Shown here piece after piece: positions 54,187 through 63,816 of a stretch of 64,000 nt of DNA. The translations under genes and the position numbers were made by a program. The stretch comes from Rhodohalobacter barkolensis. Lineage in GTDB: Bacteria > Bacteroidota > Rhodothermia > Balneolales > Balneolaceae. The notes under the pieces were generated by a model. The model did not search any database, was not told where the DNA came from, and was given only the letters and a program-made list of their open reading frames with translations. The stretch is from NCBI RefSeq assembly GCF_002834295.1, contig NZ_PISP01000001.1, positions 806,001-870,000 of the forward strand. Reading direction: 5' to 3'. How positions within the stretch are numbered: the stretch's first letter is position 1; every line of letters begins with the position of its first letter.

Positions 54187-55095
54187 ATGAATAGTAATAA
54201 CATTCCGGATTTTAACAGTACCGTATCGATTGACAAAGTTGGTGTGGAAGAACGTGTAAGCCGACTTAATAAAAGAAGTATCAAAAAAGATTCGAAGAAA
54301 CAGGCTTTGAAACTTGCCTTAAGTATGATTGACCTGACAACACTTGAGGGAAAAGATTCCGAAGGAAAAGTGATTCAGCTTTGTAGTAAAGCCCGTACAC
54401 CCTACGCCCCAATGCCGGATTTACCATCTGTTGCCGCTGTATGTGTTTACCCAAGTATGGTTAAAACAGCTAAAAATGCCTTAAAAGGTACATCTATTCA
54501 TGTTGCCAGTGTCGCTACCGCTTTTCCAAGTGGAATGGCTCCTTTAAAAGTAAAACTAGAGGATACTAAATTTGCAGTTGATGCAGGTGCTGATGAAATC
54601 GATATGGTTATTTCCCGGGGTGAATTTCTAAAGGGTAATTACAATATTGTTTTTGATGAAATTGCCACCATAAAAGAAGCTTGTGGAGATGCACATCTGA
54701 AAGTGATTCTTGAGACCGGTGAACTTGAAACGTACGAAAATGTTCGGAAAGCCAGTGATCTGGCCATGTATGCCGGTGCTGATTTTATTAAAACTTCAAC
54801 CGGAAAAATATCGCCTGCAGCCACTCAACCCGTTACTCTTGTGATGCTTGAAGCTATCCGAGACTATTATCAGGCTACCGGAAAAATGATTGGTATGAAA
54901 CCTGCCGGTGGAATTCGAAAGGCAAAACAAGCCTTACAGTACCTGGTTCTGGTTAAAGAAACACTTGGCGCTGCATGGTTATCTCCCGATTGGTTTAGGT
55001 TTGGGGCAAGTTCCTTAACGAATGATCTCTTGATGCAGATCGTGAAACAGGAAACCGGAGTCTATCAAAGTTCAACCTATTTTTCAAATGATTAA
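54187..55095 (+). CDS. deoC: Deoxyribose-phosphate aldolase
   Basis: DeoC cleaves 2-deoxyribose 5-phosphate to acetaldehyde and glyceraldehyde 3-phosphate. The Schiff-base lysine is in DFIKTSTGKI, with GMKPAGGIR following and the early block CVYPSMVKTAKNALKG. The 302-aa length includes a charged N-terminal extension of about 60 residues not present in the short E. coli type. The two aldehyde dehydrogenase genes behind it would oxidise the aldehyde product. Confidence 0.95.
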   Translation: MNSNNIPDFNSTVSIDKVGVEERVSRLNKRSIKKDSKKQALKLALSMIDLTTLEGKDSEGKVIQLCSKARTPYAPMPDLPSVAAVCVYPSMVKTAKNALKGTSIHVASVATAFPSGMAPLKVKLEDTKFAVDAGADEIDMVISRGEFLKGNYNIVFDEIATIKEACGDAHLKVILETGELETYENVRKASDLAMYAGADFIKTSTGKISPAATQPVTLVMLEAIRDYYQATGKMIGMKPAGGIRKAKQALQYLVLVKETLGAAWLSPDWFRFGASSLTNDLLMQIVKQETGVYQSSTYFSND

Positions 55096-55157
55096 GAACT
55101 GCTATTCAGCATCTTATAAAGAGTATCTATTATTTATCTAAGAACAATTTTTGCATT

Positions 55158-56678
55158 ATGACTCAATCAACAAAAGAGAAGTCGAAAAACGGAGAAGTTA
55201 AACCTACCTCCCCTAACTCTGATTTGAAATTGGATTTTGATTCGTTTTGGGAATACAGCGAAGCACCGGAAAGCAGCGATCATATTCAATTAAAGGAGAA
55301 ATATGATCTGTTTATAAACGGAGAATTTGTTGCCGGGAATAAGGGTCGAATGATGAACACCATCAACCCGGCGACTGAAAAAACTATAGCTGAGTTTACT
55401 GAAGCAACTTCTGAAGATATTGACTTGGCTGTTAAATCGGCCCGAAGAGCTTATGAGAAAACCTGGAGTAAGCTAACCGGAAAAGAGCGAGGAAAATATA
55501 TCTATCGATTGGCCAGAATGATTCAGGAACATGCAAAAGACCTGGCAATTATCGAGTCTATGGATGGCGGAAAACCGATTCGTGAATCACGAGATGTAGA
55601 TGTTCCCTTGGCGGCAGCTTACTTTTTCTACTATGCCGGCTGGGCCGATAAATTGGATTACGCTTTTCCAGGCCGTAAAGCTGAGCCTGTTGGCGTATGC
55701 GGTCAAATTATCCCATGGAATTTTCCACTATTGATGTTATCCTGGAAAATAGCCCCTGCACTGGCAGCCGGAAATACCGTAGTACTTAAGCCTGCCGAAA
55801 CCACACCTCTCACAGCACTTAAATTTGCTGAAATTTGTCAGGATGCCGGTTTACCGGATGGTGTAGTTAATATTGTAACAGGTGCCGGCCCTACAGGAGC
55901 TGCAATTGTAGACCATCCCGATGTCGATAAAATTGCGTTTACCGGATCTACAGAGGTAGGTAAGATTATTCAAAAATCCCTGGCCGGTTCAAAGAAGAAA
56001 TTTACATTAGAACTGGGCGGTAAGGGACCAAATATCATATTTGAGGATGCTCCCATTGATCAGGCAGTTGAAGGAATTATCAACTCCATATTTTTTAATC
56101 AAGGACACGTTTGTTGTGCGGGATCACGCCTTTTGGTTCAGGAAGGGATTGCAGATAAACTTATCAAAAAGTTAAAAGAACGTATGGAAACGTTGATCGT
56201 TGGCGATCCATTAGACAAAAACACTGATATTGGTGCGATCAACTCCAAAAAGCAGTACGAAAAAATTAATGAGTATCTTAAAATTGGAGTAGATGAAGGT
56301 GCAACCATCCACCAAAACAGTAAAGAGCTCCCAGAAAATGGATACTTTTGTAAACCTACCATTTTTACAGATGCTGGCCAGAGTAACCGAATAGTTCAGG
56401 AAGAGATTTTTGGCCCGGTGTTAACCATTCAAACATTCAGAACACCGGATGAAGCCATCGATAAGGCAAACAATACACCATTTGGACTTGCCAGCGGTAT
56501 ATGGACGGATAAGGGTTCCAAGATTTTTAAAGTAAGCCAAAAAATTCGTTCAGGAGTAGTATGGGCTAACACGTACAATAAGTTTGACCCCACATCTCCT
56601 TTTGGTGGATATAAAGAGAGTGGGATGGGACGCGAAGGCGGTTTGCACGGCCTCTACCCTTACGTAAATCTGAAATAA
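55158..56678 (+). CDS. Aldehyde dehydrogenase (catalytically complete)
   Basis: The 506-aa enzyme has the NAD site ([37 protein letters not shown]), the general-base region LELGGKGPN (Glu near 285) and the catalytic Cys319 in [15 protein letters not shown]-terminal [13 protein letters not shown] completes it. It closely follows deoC and precedes a shorter pseudo-ALDH by 33 nt, which suggests oxidation of acetaldehyde or similar aldehydes. With its partner it resembles a split ALDH16 protein. Confidence 0.95.
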   Translation: MTQSTKEKSKNGEVKPTSPNSDLKLDFDSFWEYSEAPESSDHIQLKEKYDLFINGEFVAGNKGRMMNTINPATEKTIAEFTEATSEDIDLAVKSARRAYEKTWSKLTGKERGKYIYRLARMIQEHAKDLAIIESMDGGKPIRESRDVDVPLAAAYFFYYAGWADKLDYAFPGRKAEPVGVCGQIIPWNFPLLMLSWKIAPALAAGNTVVLKPAETTPLTALKFAEICQDAGLPDGVVNIVTGAGPTGAAIVDHPDVDKIAFTGSTEVGKIIQKSLAGSKKKFTLELGGKGPNIIFEDAPIDQAVEGIINSIFFNQGHVCCAGSRLLVQEGIADKLIKKLKERMETLIVGDPLDKNTDIGAINSKKQYEKINEYLKIGVDEGATIHQNSKELPENGYFCKPTIFTDAGQSNRIVQEEIFGPVLTIQTFRTPDEAIDKANNTPFGLASGIWTDKGSKIFKVSQKIRSGVVWANTYNKFDPTSPFGGYKESGMGREGGLHGLYPYVNLK

Positions 56679-56711
56679 CCTGATCAAAATTTATTTAAAA
56701 ATAGTGTTGCT

Positions 56712-57575
56712 ATGTCAGATAGAATTGAAGTGATGAAAACTTACAAAACCTACGTGGGCGGAAAATTTCCGAGAAGTGAATCCGGGAAAACGTATCCCAT
56801 TAAGGACTCGTCAGGTAGTGTAATTGCCAATGCCTGCCGTTGTACACGAAAAGATGTAAGAGATGCAATGCTACCGGCTCGATCTGCATTTGGAGATTGG
56901 AGTGGCCGATCAGGGTACAATCGGGGACAAATTCTCTATCGAATTGCAGAAATGCTCGAGGGAAGAAAAGAACAGTTTGTGTCTGAGTTGGAGTTGACCG
57001 GAAAAAAAACCAAGGAAGCTCAAAAAGAAGTGGAATTATCTATAGACCGATTGGTTTATTATGCGGGCTGGACGGATAAATATCCACAAGTCTTCGGGAC
57101 TATCAACCCTGTGGCCAGCCAGCATTTTAATTTCACTGCGCCTGAACCTGCCGGAGTGGTTGCAATCATTAGTACAGACAACTCACCGCTCCTATCCATT
57201 GTATCACAGGTAGCCCCGGTTATAGCAGGCGGAAATACGTGTGTGGTTTTGGCATCGGAGACAAATCCCCTAGTAGTTGTCAGTTTTGGGGAAGTATTAA
57301 ACTCATCTGATGTGCCCGGTGGAGTTGTTAACATACTTACCGGATTCAGAGAGGAAATCCTTGATCATCTTACAAAACATATGGACGTGAACGCCGTTTT
57401 CAATTCTGTTGACGACCAGAAAACACGGAAACTTATTGATCTTAATGCATCTATAAGTGTAAAACGTGTTCATCACTATCCAGTGAGTGATTGGTATGAT
57501 GACAAACACGAAAATCCATACCTGATACTTGAATTTCAGGAAAGTAAAACAACATGGCATCCGGCCGGCGTTTAG
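56712..57575 (+). CDS. Truncated, catalytically empty aldehyde dehydrogenase homologue
   Basis: The 287-aa product matches the N-terminal half of an ALDH: VGGKFPRSESGKTYPI, the helix around ARSAFGDWSGRSGYNRGQ, and PEPAGVVAIISTDNSPLLS. It stops aligning after GGVVNILTGFREEI, and the ELGGK glutamate and the catalytic cysteine are missing. The C-terminal 60 residues are unlike ALDH. The frame is intact and the product begins 33 nt after the full enzyme, so it is unlikely to be a decaying pseudogene. Its likely role is structural, as the second domain of bacterial ALDH16. Confidence 0.85.
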   Translation: MSDRIEVMKTYKTYVGGKFPRSESGKTYPIKDSSGSVIANACRCTRKDVRDAMLPARSAFGDWSGRSGYNRGQILYRIAEMLEGRKEQFVSELELTGKKTKEAQKEVELSIDRLVYYAGWTDKYPQVFGTINPVASQHFNFTAPEPAGVVAIISTDNSPLLSIVSQVAPVIAGGNTCVVLASETNPLVVVSFGEVLNSSDVPGGVVNILTGFREEILDHLTKHMDVNAVFNSVDDQKTRKLIDLNASISVKRVHHYPVSDWYDDKHENPYLILEFQESKTTWHPAGV

Positions 57576-57581
57576 ATAATT

Positions 57582-58199
57582 ATGAAAAAACTGATCTTAA
57601 GTTTACTCTCTATTTTTCTTTTTTTGAGCTGCTCTACAACTGAATCAGTTCGGGAGTCTGATGACCGCTCTCCTGAAGAGCGATCACCTTATATAGAAAT
57701 CAGTGATGAAGCGCTGGAAGAATTTGCCTATGAGGAACTGGATGAATTTGAGCGTACACTTTATCTGAACAGGACCCGCTTAACCGATCGCTTTGCAACG
57801 ATTCAGCACGATATGCCTGAACTGTTCACAAGAGAAGGTACTTTTGAAAAACGGGAAGTTGATCAATTTGCCGGGTATCGGGTTCAAATTTTATCAACCC
57901 GGGATGTTGTACATGCAGACACTACCCGAGATAATTTTGTTGCCTGGGCTGATACAACCATGCAGGGATATAAACCCAATGCATACGTTCATTTCCGACA
58001 GCCATTTTACAGAGTTCGGGCCGGAGATTTTCAGAATAGGGAGAAAGCGATCGAGTTTTCCCGGTTAATCAAACAGGAATATCCAGAGGCCTGGATTGTT
58101 CATGATCGCATTGTTCCGGAAAATGCCCCTGCCGACACTTCAATATTTCGCTTTTTGGAAATTATTGAAGAAGATGAAGTTGATGAAAGTGATGAGTAG
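57582..58199 (+). CDS. SPOR-domain lipoprotein
   Basis: The signal peptide ends in the lipobox LFLSCST (Cys17). Residues about 100-190 contain a SPOR fold (YRVQILSTRDVVHAD; RAGDFQNREKAIEFSRLI), which binds septal denuded glycan strands. An acidic low-complexity stretch precedes it. It starts 7 nt after the pseudo-ALDH gene and may be expressed from the same transcript, although no functional link is obvious. Confidence 0.85.
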   Translation: MKKLILSLLSIFLFLSCSTTESVRESDDRSPEERSPYIEISDEALEEFAYEELDEFERTLYLNRTRLTDRFATIQHDMPELFTREGTFEKREVDQFAGYRVQILSTRDVVHADTTRDNFVAWADTTMQGYKPNAYVHFRQPFYRVRAGDFQNREKAIEFSRLIKQEYPEAWIVHDRIVPENAPADTSIFRFLEIIEEDEVDESDE

Positions 58200-58223
58200 T
58201 ATCTAACTCAGTATTGTTGGTTA

Positions 58224-58248
58224 TGGATCCTTTATGAAACAGGATCCA
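58224..58248. terminator. 8-bp hairpin between convergent genes
   Basis: TGGATCCT (58224-58231) and AGGATCCA (58241-58248) form an exact stem with a 9-nt loop, lying between the SPOR lipoprotein (+) and ychF (-). No T tract follows on either strand, so termination strength is uncertain. Confidence 0.4.
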
Positions 58249-58266
58249 ATTCCCAAATGAGTTTAT

Positions 58267-59361
58267 TTATACGTTAAATCTGAAAAGCATTACGTCGCCA
58301 TCTTTAACGGTATATTCTTTTCCTTCCTGACGCATTTTTCCGGCCTCTTTAGCAGCTTTTTCTGAGCCTAACTCTACATAATCGTTGTAGGCAATTGTTT
58401 CAGCACGGATAAACCCTTTTTCGAAATCCGTGTGAATAACACCTGCAGCTTGTGGCGCTTTGGTGCCTTCTGTGATGGTCCATGCCCGAACCTCTTTAGG
58501 TCCTGCAGTAAAGTAAGTGATCAGGCCAAGGTTTTTGTAAGCTGCCTGAATCAAACGATCTAAACCGGCCGATTCGACGCCAAGCTCTTCCAGAAACATC
58601 TCTTTTTCTGATTCGTCAAGTTCAGCAATCTCGGCTTCAATTTTAGCACAAAAAGTAACAACTTCATCATCGAACTTATTCGCTATTTTACGAACCGTTT
58701 CTACATAATCGTTACCGCTGTTTAACTCATCTTCTGCCACATTACAAGCGTATAGAACGGGTTTGTCTGATAGTAATGATAAATCCCGATAAGCCTTTCT
58801 CTCCTCACTATCTGCTTCAAAAGTACGGGCGCTGTTTCCCTCTGATAAATGGTCCTCAAGCTTTTGTACAATCTCCAGATCAGCCAATAGTTTTTTATCA
58901 CCGCTCTTAGACTCTTTCTTCAGTTTTTCCACACGTTTTTCAACCGACTCCAAATCCTTTAAAATCAGCTCATCTTCAATGATATGGATATCTCGTTCAG
59001 GATCTACAGAACCTTCAACATGAATGATATCATCATCCTCAAAGCAGCGTACAACGTGTACCAGAAGGTCCACTTCCCGAATATGAGATAGAAATGCATT
59101 TCCCTTTCCCTTCCCTTCGGAAGCACCTTTAACCAAACCGGCAATATCCACAAATTCAATTGTTGCAGGGATGGTTTCTTTGGGATCAATCAATTTTGTA
59201 AGAGTTGTTAGACGTTGATCCGGGACGGTAACCAAACCTACATTGGGATCAATGGTACAAAATGGGAAGTTTGCTGATTCAGCGCCTGCATTACTCAAAG
59301 CATTAAAAAGAGTGGATTTGCCAACATTAGGCAATCCAACAATACCACATTTTAAATTCAT
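58267..59361 (-). CDS. ychF: Redox-regulated ATPase YchF (Obg-like)
   Basis: The 364-aa P-loop protein has the G1 motif [18 protein letters not shown]3 [14 protein letters not shown], the helical hairpin of the OLA1 family and a C-terminal TGS domain ([17 protein letters not shown]). YchF hydrolyses ATP rather than GTP and interacts with ribosomes. It starts 12 nt after the phosphatase gene. Confidence 0.96.
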   Translation of the reverse strand: MNLKCGIVGLPNVGKSTLFNALSNAGAESANFPFCTIDPNVGLVTVPDQRLTTLTKLIDPKETIPATIEFVDIAGLVKGASEGKGKGNAFLSHIREVDLLVHVVRCFEDDDIIHVEGSVDPERDIHIIEDELILKDLESVEKRVEKLKKESKSGDKKLLADLEIVQKLEDHLSEGNSARTFEADSEERKAYRDLSLLSDKPVLYACNVAEDELNSGNDYVETVRKIANKFDDEVVTFCAKIEAEIAELDESEKEMFLEELGVESAGLDRLIQAAYKNLGLITYFTAGPKEVRAWTITEGTKAPQAAGVIHTDFEKGFIRAETIAYNDYVELGSEKAAKEAGKMRQEGKEYTVKDGDVMLFRFNV

Positions 59362-59373
59362 AAATATTAATTC

Positions 59374-60036
59374 TTAAAAGTCGAGTGAAGTTTGTTGTAT
59401 AAATTGTTGTTCGGGTAGCAGAACCGCAGTTAATTTTCCATAACCAAGCTTTTCATACACGCATCCTGTATCTATACCAATCATATTTTTCTTTTGAATA
59501 GGATAAGGTCTTGGTGTATGTCCAAAAATCACAGTTTTTTCCCATGGTGTTTCGAATGAGTCAATATGATCTCTGCCCCATAAGAAAAAGTCGTGATTTT
59601 CTTCTGACTCTATACTTTTGCGTATAGGCTGATGAGGCGGAACACCTGCATGAACAAAAAAGTAGTCGTCTGTTTGATAGTAGAGTTTGGTATTTATATA
59701 GAACTCTAGATGATCATCCGGTATTTGATCTGCCCCGTCCACACCATATGATTCTAAAGTTGTATCTCCGCCATTCAGGAGCCAATTATAATCTCTTTTA
59801 GATTCAAATGAATCGAGCAGCATCTGTTCATGATTTCCACGCAGAAATATACAATTGCGTTCGTTTTGTACTTTCAACAGAAAATCAACCACACCTTTTG
59901 AGTCAGGACCACGATCAATATAATCTCCAATAAATATAAAGGAGGCGTCTGAAAAAGGTTCGAGTTTATCCCACAATGCCTTTAAAGATTGTGAACAGCC
60001 GTGAATGTCTCCTATAGCAACTAGTTGATTAGTCAT
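59374..60036 (-). CDS. PPP-family metallophosphatase
   Basis: The 220-aa enzyme has the PPP motifs GDIHGCSQSLKAL, GDYIDRGPDSKG and RGNHEQML, then FGHTPRP and GIDTGCVY. This is the set of bacterial serine/threonine phosphatase or diadenosine-tetraphosphatase-like enzymes (PrpA/ApaH-type). It is followed by ychF and preceded by nusB within 4 nt. Confidence 0.9.
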   Translation of the reverse strand: MTNQLVAIGDIHGCSQSLKALWDKLEPFSDASFIFIGDYIDRGPDSKGVVDFLLKVQNERNCIFLRGNHEQMLLDSFESKRDYNWLLNGGDTTLESYGVDGADQIPDDHLEFYINTKLYYQTDDYFFVHAGVPPHQPIRKSIESEENHDFFLWGRDHIDSFETPWEKTVIFGHTPRPYPIQKKNMIGIDTGCVYEKLGYGKLTAVLLPEQQFIQQTSLDF

Positions 60037-60040
60037 TCAA

Positions 60041-60496
60041 TTATGAGGATTCTATTAAGCCTCTTCCCTTTTTATTGATTTTCCCATCTTCATCCAACTG
60101 ATTTAGTACTGCATCCAGAATACCGTTCACAAAATTTCCACTTTTCCCTGTGGAATAATCTTTTGCAAGCTCAATAGCCTCGTTAATAGTAACTTTAGTG
60201 GGTACTTCTTCAAAGTGGAGGAATTCTGTCATGGCCATCCTGATGATTAGCTTATCAAGCATGGCCAGACGTTCTACTTTCCAATTCTTAATATGATTTT
60301 GAATAATCTCATCATACTCATGAGCAAAATCTACAGTTGTTAATAACAGTTTTTCAGCAAACTTAATAGAGTTCGTATCATCTTTTAATTCAGCCTTTAT
60401 AATATTCTTTGTTACATCCTGAGTCCGGCTATTGCCTACCTCAACGGCATAAATCGCTTTTAAAGCTGATTCTCGTGCTGCTCTTCTATTCGACAT
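60041..60496 (-). CDS. nusB: Transcription antitermination factor NusB
   Basis: The 151-aa all-helical protein opens with RRAARESALKAIYAVEVGN and has the core motif EVPTKVTINEAIELAKDYS and GKSGNFVNGILDAVLNQL. NusB binds boxA RNA with NusE (S10) in rRNA antitermination. It heads a minus-strand unit nusB, phosphatase, ychF. Confidence 0.93.
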   Translation of the reverse strand: MSNRRAARESALKAIYAVEVGNSRTQDVTKNIIKAELKDDTNSIKFAEKLLLTTVDFAHEYDEIIQNHIKNWKVERLAMLDKLIIRMAMTEFLHFEEVPTKVTINEAIELAKDYSTGKSGNFVNGILDAVLNQLDEDGKINKKGRGLIESS

Positions 60497-60571
60497 ACAT
60501 TTTATTAATTATTCAAAGACAGGAAAAATACAAAGCATTATACTCAGCTGAAAGATTTCAATGCTATTTCT

Positions 60572-60604
60572 TTTGCTATTAAAACAATTGGTGTTGTATA
60601 TTTG
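60572..60604 (+). promoter_or_regulatory. Promoter of the tRNA-Val gene
   Basis: TTTG (60572-60575) and TATATTTG (60597-60604) are 21 nt apart and match both halves of the Bacteroidota promoter (TTTG ... TAnnTTTG). The -7 box ends 7 nt before the tRNA 5' end at 60612. Confidence 0.6.
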
Positions 60605-60611
60605 GACTCTT

Positions 60612-60688
60612 GGGTTCATAGCTCAGATGGTTAGAGCGCTACATTGACATTGTAGAGGTCGGCAGTTCGAATCTGCCTGAACCCACCA
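60612..60688 (+). tRNA. tRNA-Val (GAC)
   Basis: A 77-nt cloverleaf. The acceptor stem is GGGTTCA/TGAACCC, the anticodon stem CTACA/TGTAG encloses TTGACAT with anticodon GAC at 60646-60648, the T arm is GGCAG-TTCGAAT-CTGCC, and the terminal CCA is encoded (60686-60688). It is a single tRNA gene with a clear promoter. Confidence 0.97.
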
Positions 60689-60797
60689 ACTCATTTCTCT
60701 TCCTTTTTAAGATATGCGTAATTGAGCGGGAAATTCTCTCAGTTGCTGGAACGCAAGCACACCGAACGTTTTGAAATAAAGAGATCCAAACTCTTAG

Positions 60798-61274
60798 CTA
60801 TTCAATGGATCTATCTAACACAAATAGTTGATTCATCAACTGCAGGTCTATTGAATCACGATAAGTTTGGGTTAAACTGTCTTTAAAAGCAGAAATAGTA
60901 AAATATGCCGTATCCGAACAGCGTATTTCATTATCCCATGCCTGATCACAAGCATGGATTACATAAGAAATTGAATCTGCTACATGATTGATTTCCAAAT
61001 TAATACGATGAATATCAATTTCAGATTGTCGATGTTCCCAGTCTACAGATAGTATAAGATCTTCTGCTTCTTGCAAATCATTATTTATACTACTCAAATC
61101 AGGATCTTGCAAACTATCATTAAAATCATTTGAAACGTCACTCGACATTAAAACCTGCTGGTAACTTTCCAAGCCACCAATTGAATTTGGAACATTCGTC
61201 TTGCAACCTACTGACAATAACGTCAGCAACAATACAAAATTGGCGATGCCAAAATATGTTCCTACCCTTTTCAT
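60798..61274 (-). CDS. Small hypothetical lipoprotein
   Basis: The 158-aa product has a signal peptide with lipobox LLSVGC (Cys24) and then a mostly helical, acidic region (around NDLQEAEDLILSVDWEHR) with two cysteines (ACDQAWDNEIRCSD). No family recognised. An exact 7-bp inverted repeat (TGTAGCA/TGCTACA, 61292-61313) lies 18 nt above the ATG. Confidence 0.65.
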   Translation of the reverse strand: MKRVGTYFGIANFVLLLTLLSVGCKTNVPNSIGGLESYQQVLMSSDVSNDFNDSLQDPDLSSINNDLQEAEDLILSVDWEHRQSEIDIHRINLEINHVADSISYVIHACDQAWDNEIRCSDTAYFTISAFKDSLTQTYRDSIDLQLMNQLFVLDRSIE

Positions 61275-61632
61275 GTTTAAACCCCTTAAATTGTAGCATA
61301 ACTAACTGCTACAGTCTGTTCACTCCTACTAAATCGGGCTTTTTTGCCCACTTAATTGATTGCTTAAATCTTTGTTCTATAATAACTACTCTGCAGAAGA
61401 ATTATTAGTCGTTCAACGATAATAACTCCTTTATTAAAAAATTTTCACGTACGTAAAAACCTTGATATTCAGACCAAGTTGCATTCAAGCTTATGGAACC
61501 TTGCTATCTACTCTTGAAGAGTGCTTTTCTTTAGAGCAGATGGGAAAAATGGATTTATCTCGGTTTTGTATTCCAACAACCCTACTCTTAATTTGAACTT
61601 ATTATAATGAATAAAAATTTCATCAATGAATT
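61275..61632. other. 358-nt intergenic region between divergent lipoprotein genes
   Basis: It holds control signals rather than genes. On the minus side is the 61292-61313 inverted repeat. On the plus side a TTTG (61565-61568) with a TTAATTTG (61588-61595) 19 nt later forms a near-consensus promoter for the M3 peptidase. A near-palindrome around ACGTACGT (61447-61454) and the 13-nt palindrome ACTCTTGAAGAGT (61510-61522) are further candidate protein sites. No ORF of note is present. Confidence 0.5.
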
Positions 61633-63753
61633 ATGAAAATAACAGCAATTGCAATAATCTGTATCTCTTTCCTTTTAGTTTTGGGATGCAGTAACGATAA
61701 AAGTATGACTGAAAATCCGTTCTATTCTGAAAGCTCTCTTCCATTTGAAGCCCCTGATTTTGATAACATCGAAAACAGACATTTTATGCCTGCCTTTGAA
61801 CGCGGCATGAAAGAAGGACTGGAACAAATTGAAGCCATTGCCAACCAAGATATACCGCCCACTTTTGATAATACCATTGTAGCAATGGAGCAAAGTGGTG
61901 ATTTGTTAACTCGGGTTCAACAAGTGTTCTATAACTTGACCTCTGCTCACACAAATGACGAGATTCAGGATATCCAGTCTGAACTAGCTCCTAAGCTCGC
62001 TGCTCACTCAGATAACATCTATTTGAATCGTAACCTTTTTGAACGTGTAGAAACACTATACAACGATATCGAATCTCTCTCTTTAAGTGATGAAGCTGAA
62101 AAGCTATTATCCGACATTTACCGTGATTTTGTTCGGGCCGGTGCACAGCTTTCAGACTCAGAACAACAGCGTATGCGTGAGATTAATGAGCGAATGTCTT
62201 CATTAACTACGGAATTTCAGGAAAAGCTTTTAGCAATGACTCGTGAACGGGCTGTAGTGGTTGATGATATTGATATGTTGGAAGGATTGAGTAACGATCG
62301 TATTGCTGCTGCTAAAGAAGCCGCAGAACAGAGAGACCATGATGACAGTTATTTAATCAATATTTCCAATACTACGCGTCACCCCCTCCTCTCATCACTA
62401 AGTAACAGAGAAATGAGAAAACAGATTTGGGAAGCATCTGCCTACCGTGGCCTTGGTGAAAATGGAGGAATTGATACTCGCCCAATTCTACTCGAAATTG
62501 CAGAACTGCGCGCTGAGAGAGTTCAACTTCTTGGTTATGAAACGTATGCACACTACGCAATTGAACCTCAAACAGGCGAAACACCTGAACGTGTCTTAGA
62601 ACTTCTCAAAGATTTAATTCCACCGGTTGTAACCAATAGCGAAGTGGAGGCTGAATTGATCCGTGAGTATATGCAGCAAGACGGTATTGAAGATGATCTT
62701 CAACCCTGGGATTGGGAATACTATGCGGAAAAAGTTCGGCAGGAACGATATGACATTAACGATAACGAAGTCAGAGCTTATTTTGAACTGAACCGTGTTT
62801 TGGACGACGGTGTTTTCTTTGCAATGGAAAAACTCTTCGGAATTACATTTGAAGAGCGATTTGATCTCCCGGTATATCATGAAGATGTAAGAGTATGGAA
62901 TGTGATGGATGAAGACGGATCGCAAATCGGACTTTTCTATGGCGATTTCTTCAGTCGAGACTCAAAGAGAGGTGGTGCATGGATGAACTCATTTGTAGTT
63001 CAATCTCACTTGAAAGAAAAAAATCCTGTAGTCGTTAACGTTTTAAATATAACTCCACCGGCAGAAGGTGAACCCGCACTTGTAAGTTTTGATAATGTGA
63101 CGACTCTATTTCATGAAATGGGTCATGCCGTTCATGGACTATTTTCAGACGTAACCTACCCTTCCTTAGCCGGCACATCTGTACCAAGAGATTTTGTCGA
63201 ATTCCCTTCAACTTTCCAGGAAGATTGGGCAATACTTCCTGAAGTACTTGAGAATTATGCTAAACATCATGAAACCGGTGAACGGATTCCTCAGGATCTC
63301 TTAGACAAATTGATCGAAGCCAGAGAGTTCAATCAGGGATTCAATACCTACGAATATCTTGCCGCAACCTTAGTGGATATGGAGTGGCACCTCTTGGATC
63401 AATCCTCAATTCCATCAGATGTTGAAGCATTTGAACAGGCATCACTTGCAAAATATAACCTTGCAAATCCTGCTATTCCTCCAAGATATAAGTCAACGTA
63501 TTTTTCTCACATTTTTTCCGGAGGGTATGCGGCTAATTACTATGCCTATATTTGGAGTGAAATTCTAGCGGCTGATGCGTTTGCATTTATGAGTAATCAA
63601 GGTGGACTTACCCGGGATAACGGAAATCGATTCCGGGAGTATATTTTGTCTCAGGGCGGCAGTGAAGAAGCCATGGATCTGTATCGTAATTACAGGGGCG
63701 GAGAGCCGGATGTTCAACACTTACTCGAAAGGCGTGGACTTACTTCGAACTAG
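61633..63753 (+). CDS. M3-family metallopeptidase lipoprotein (Dcp-like)
   Basis: A 706-aa oligopeptidase with lipobox LLVLGC at the N-terminus, so it is anchored in the cell envelope. The zinc motif FHEMGHAVHG (His494, Glu495, His498) is followed 25 residues later by the third ligand in DFVEFPST (Glu523). The C-terminal block AANYYAYIWSEILAADAF is typical of peptidyl-dipeptidase Dcp. It removes dipeptides from peptides; a role in recycling is likely. It ends at a terminator. Confidence 0.93.
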   Translation: MKITAIAIICISFLLVLGCSNDKSMTENPFYSESSLPFEAPDFDNIENRHFMPAFERGMKEGLEQIEAIANQDIPPTFDNTIVAMEQSGDLLTRVQQVFYNLTSAHTNDEIQDIQSELAPKLAAHSDNIYLNRNLFERVETLYNDIESLSLSDEAEKLLSDIYRDFVRAGAQLSDSEQQRMREINERMSSLTTEFQEKLLAMTRERAVVVDDIDMLEGLSNDRIAAAKEAAEQRDHDDSYLINISNTTRHPLLSSLSNREMRKQIWEASAYRGLGENGGIDTRPILLEIAELRAERVQLLGYETYAHYAIEPQTGETPERVLELLKDLIPPVVTNSEVEAELIREYMQQDGIEDDLQPWDWEYYAEKVRQERYDINDNEVRAYFELNRVLDDGVFFAMEKLFGITFEERFDLPVYHEDVRVWNVMDEDGSQIGLFYGDFFSRDSKRGGAWMNSFVVQSHLKEKNPVVVNVLNITPPAEGEPALVSFDNVTTLFHEMGHAVHGLFSDVTYPSLAGTSVPRDFVEFPSTFQEDWAILPEVLENYAKHHETGERIPQDLLDKLIEAREFNQGFNTYEYLAATLVDMEWHLLDQSSIPSDVEAFEQASLAKYNLANPAIPPRYKSTYFSHIFSGGYAANYYAYIWSEILAADAFAFMSNQGGLTRDNGNRFREYILSQGGSEEAMDLYRNYRGGEPDVQHLLERRGLTSN

Positions 63754-63781
63754 GTCACTAGAACGTTTATATAAGTAAAAT

Positions 63782-63816
63782 AAAACCTCATCGGCATTCC
63801 CGATGGGGTTTTTTAT
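63782..63816 (+). terminator. Rho-independent terminator after the M3 peptidase
   Basis: AAACCTCATCGG and CCGATGGGGTTT form a 12-bp stem with one T-G pair and the loop CATTC, followed by TTTTA. It starts about 30 nt after the peptidase stop and abuts the end of the convergent histidine kinase. Confidence 0.88.

Noticed and set aside
56712-57575. Pseudogene of an aldehyde dehydrogenase
   Set aside because: The frame has no internal stop, spacing to both neighbours is operon-like, and degenerate second ALDH domains are a known feature of ALDH16, so a working non-catalytic subunit fits better.
60689-60797. Integrase or recombinase remnant behind the tRNA-Val gene
   Set aside because: A plus-strand frame with helix-like residues runs here, but there is no start, no motif and no repeat of the tRNA 3' end that would mark an attachment site.
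61336-61351. GGGC/GCCC hairpin with a T-rich loop
   Set aside because: The stem is only four pairs and no gene ends just upstream, so it is not a convincing terminator.
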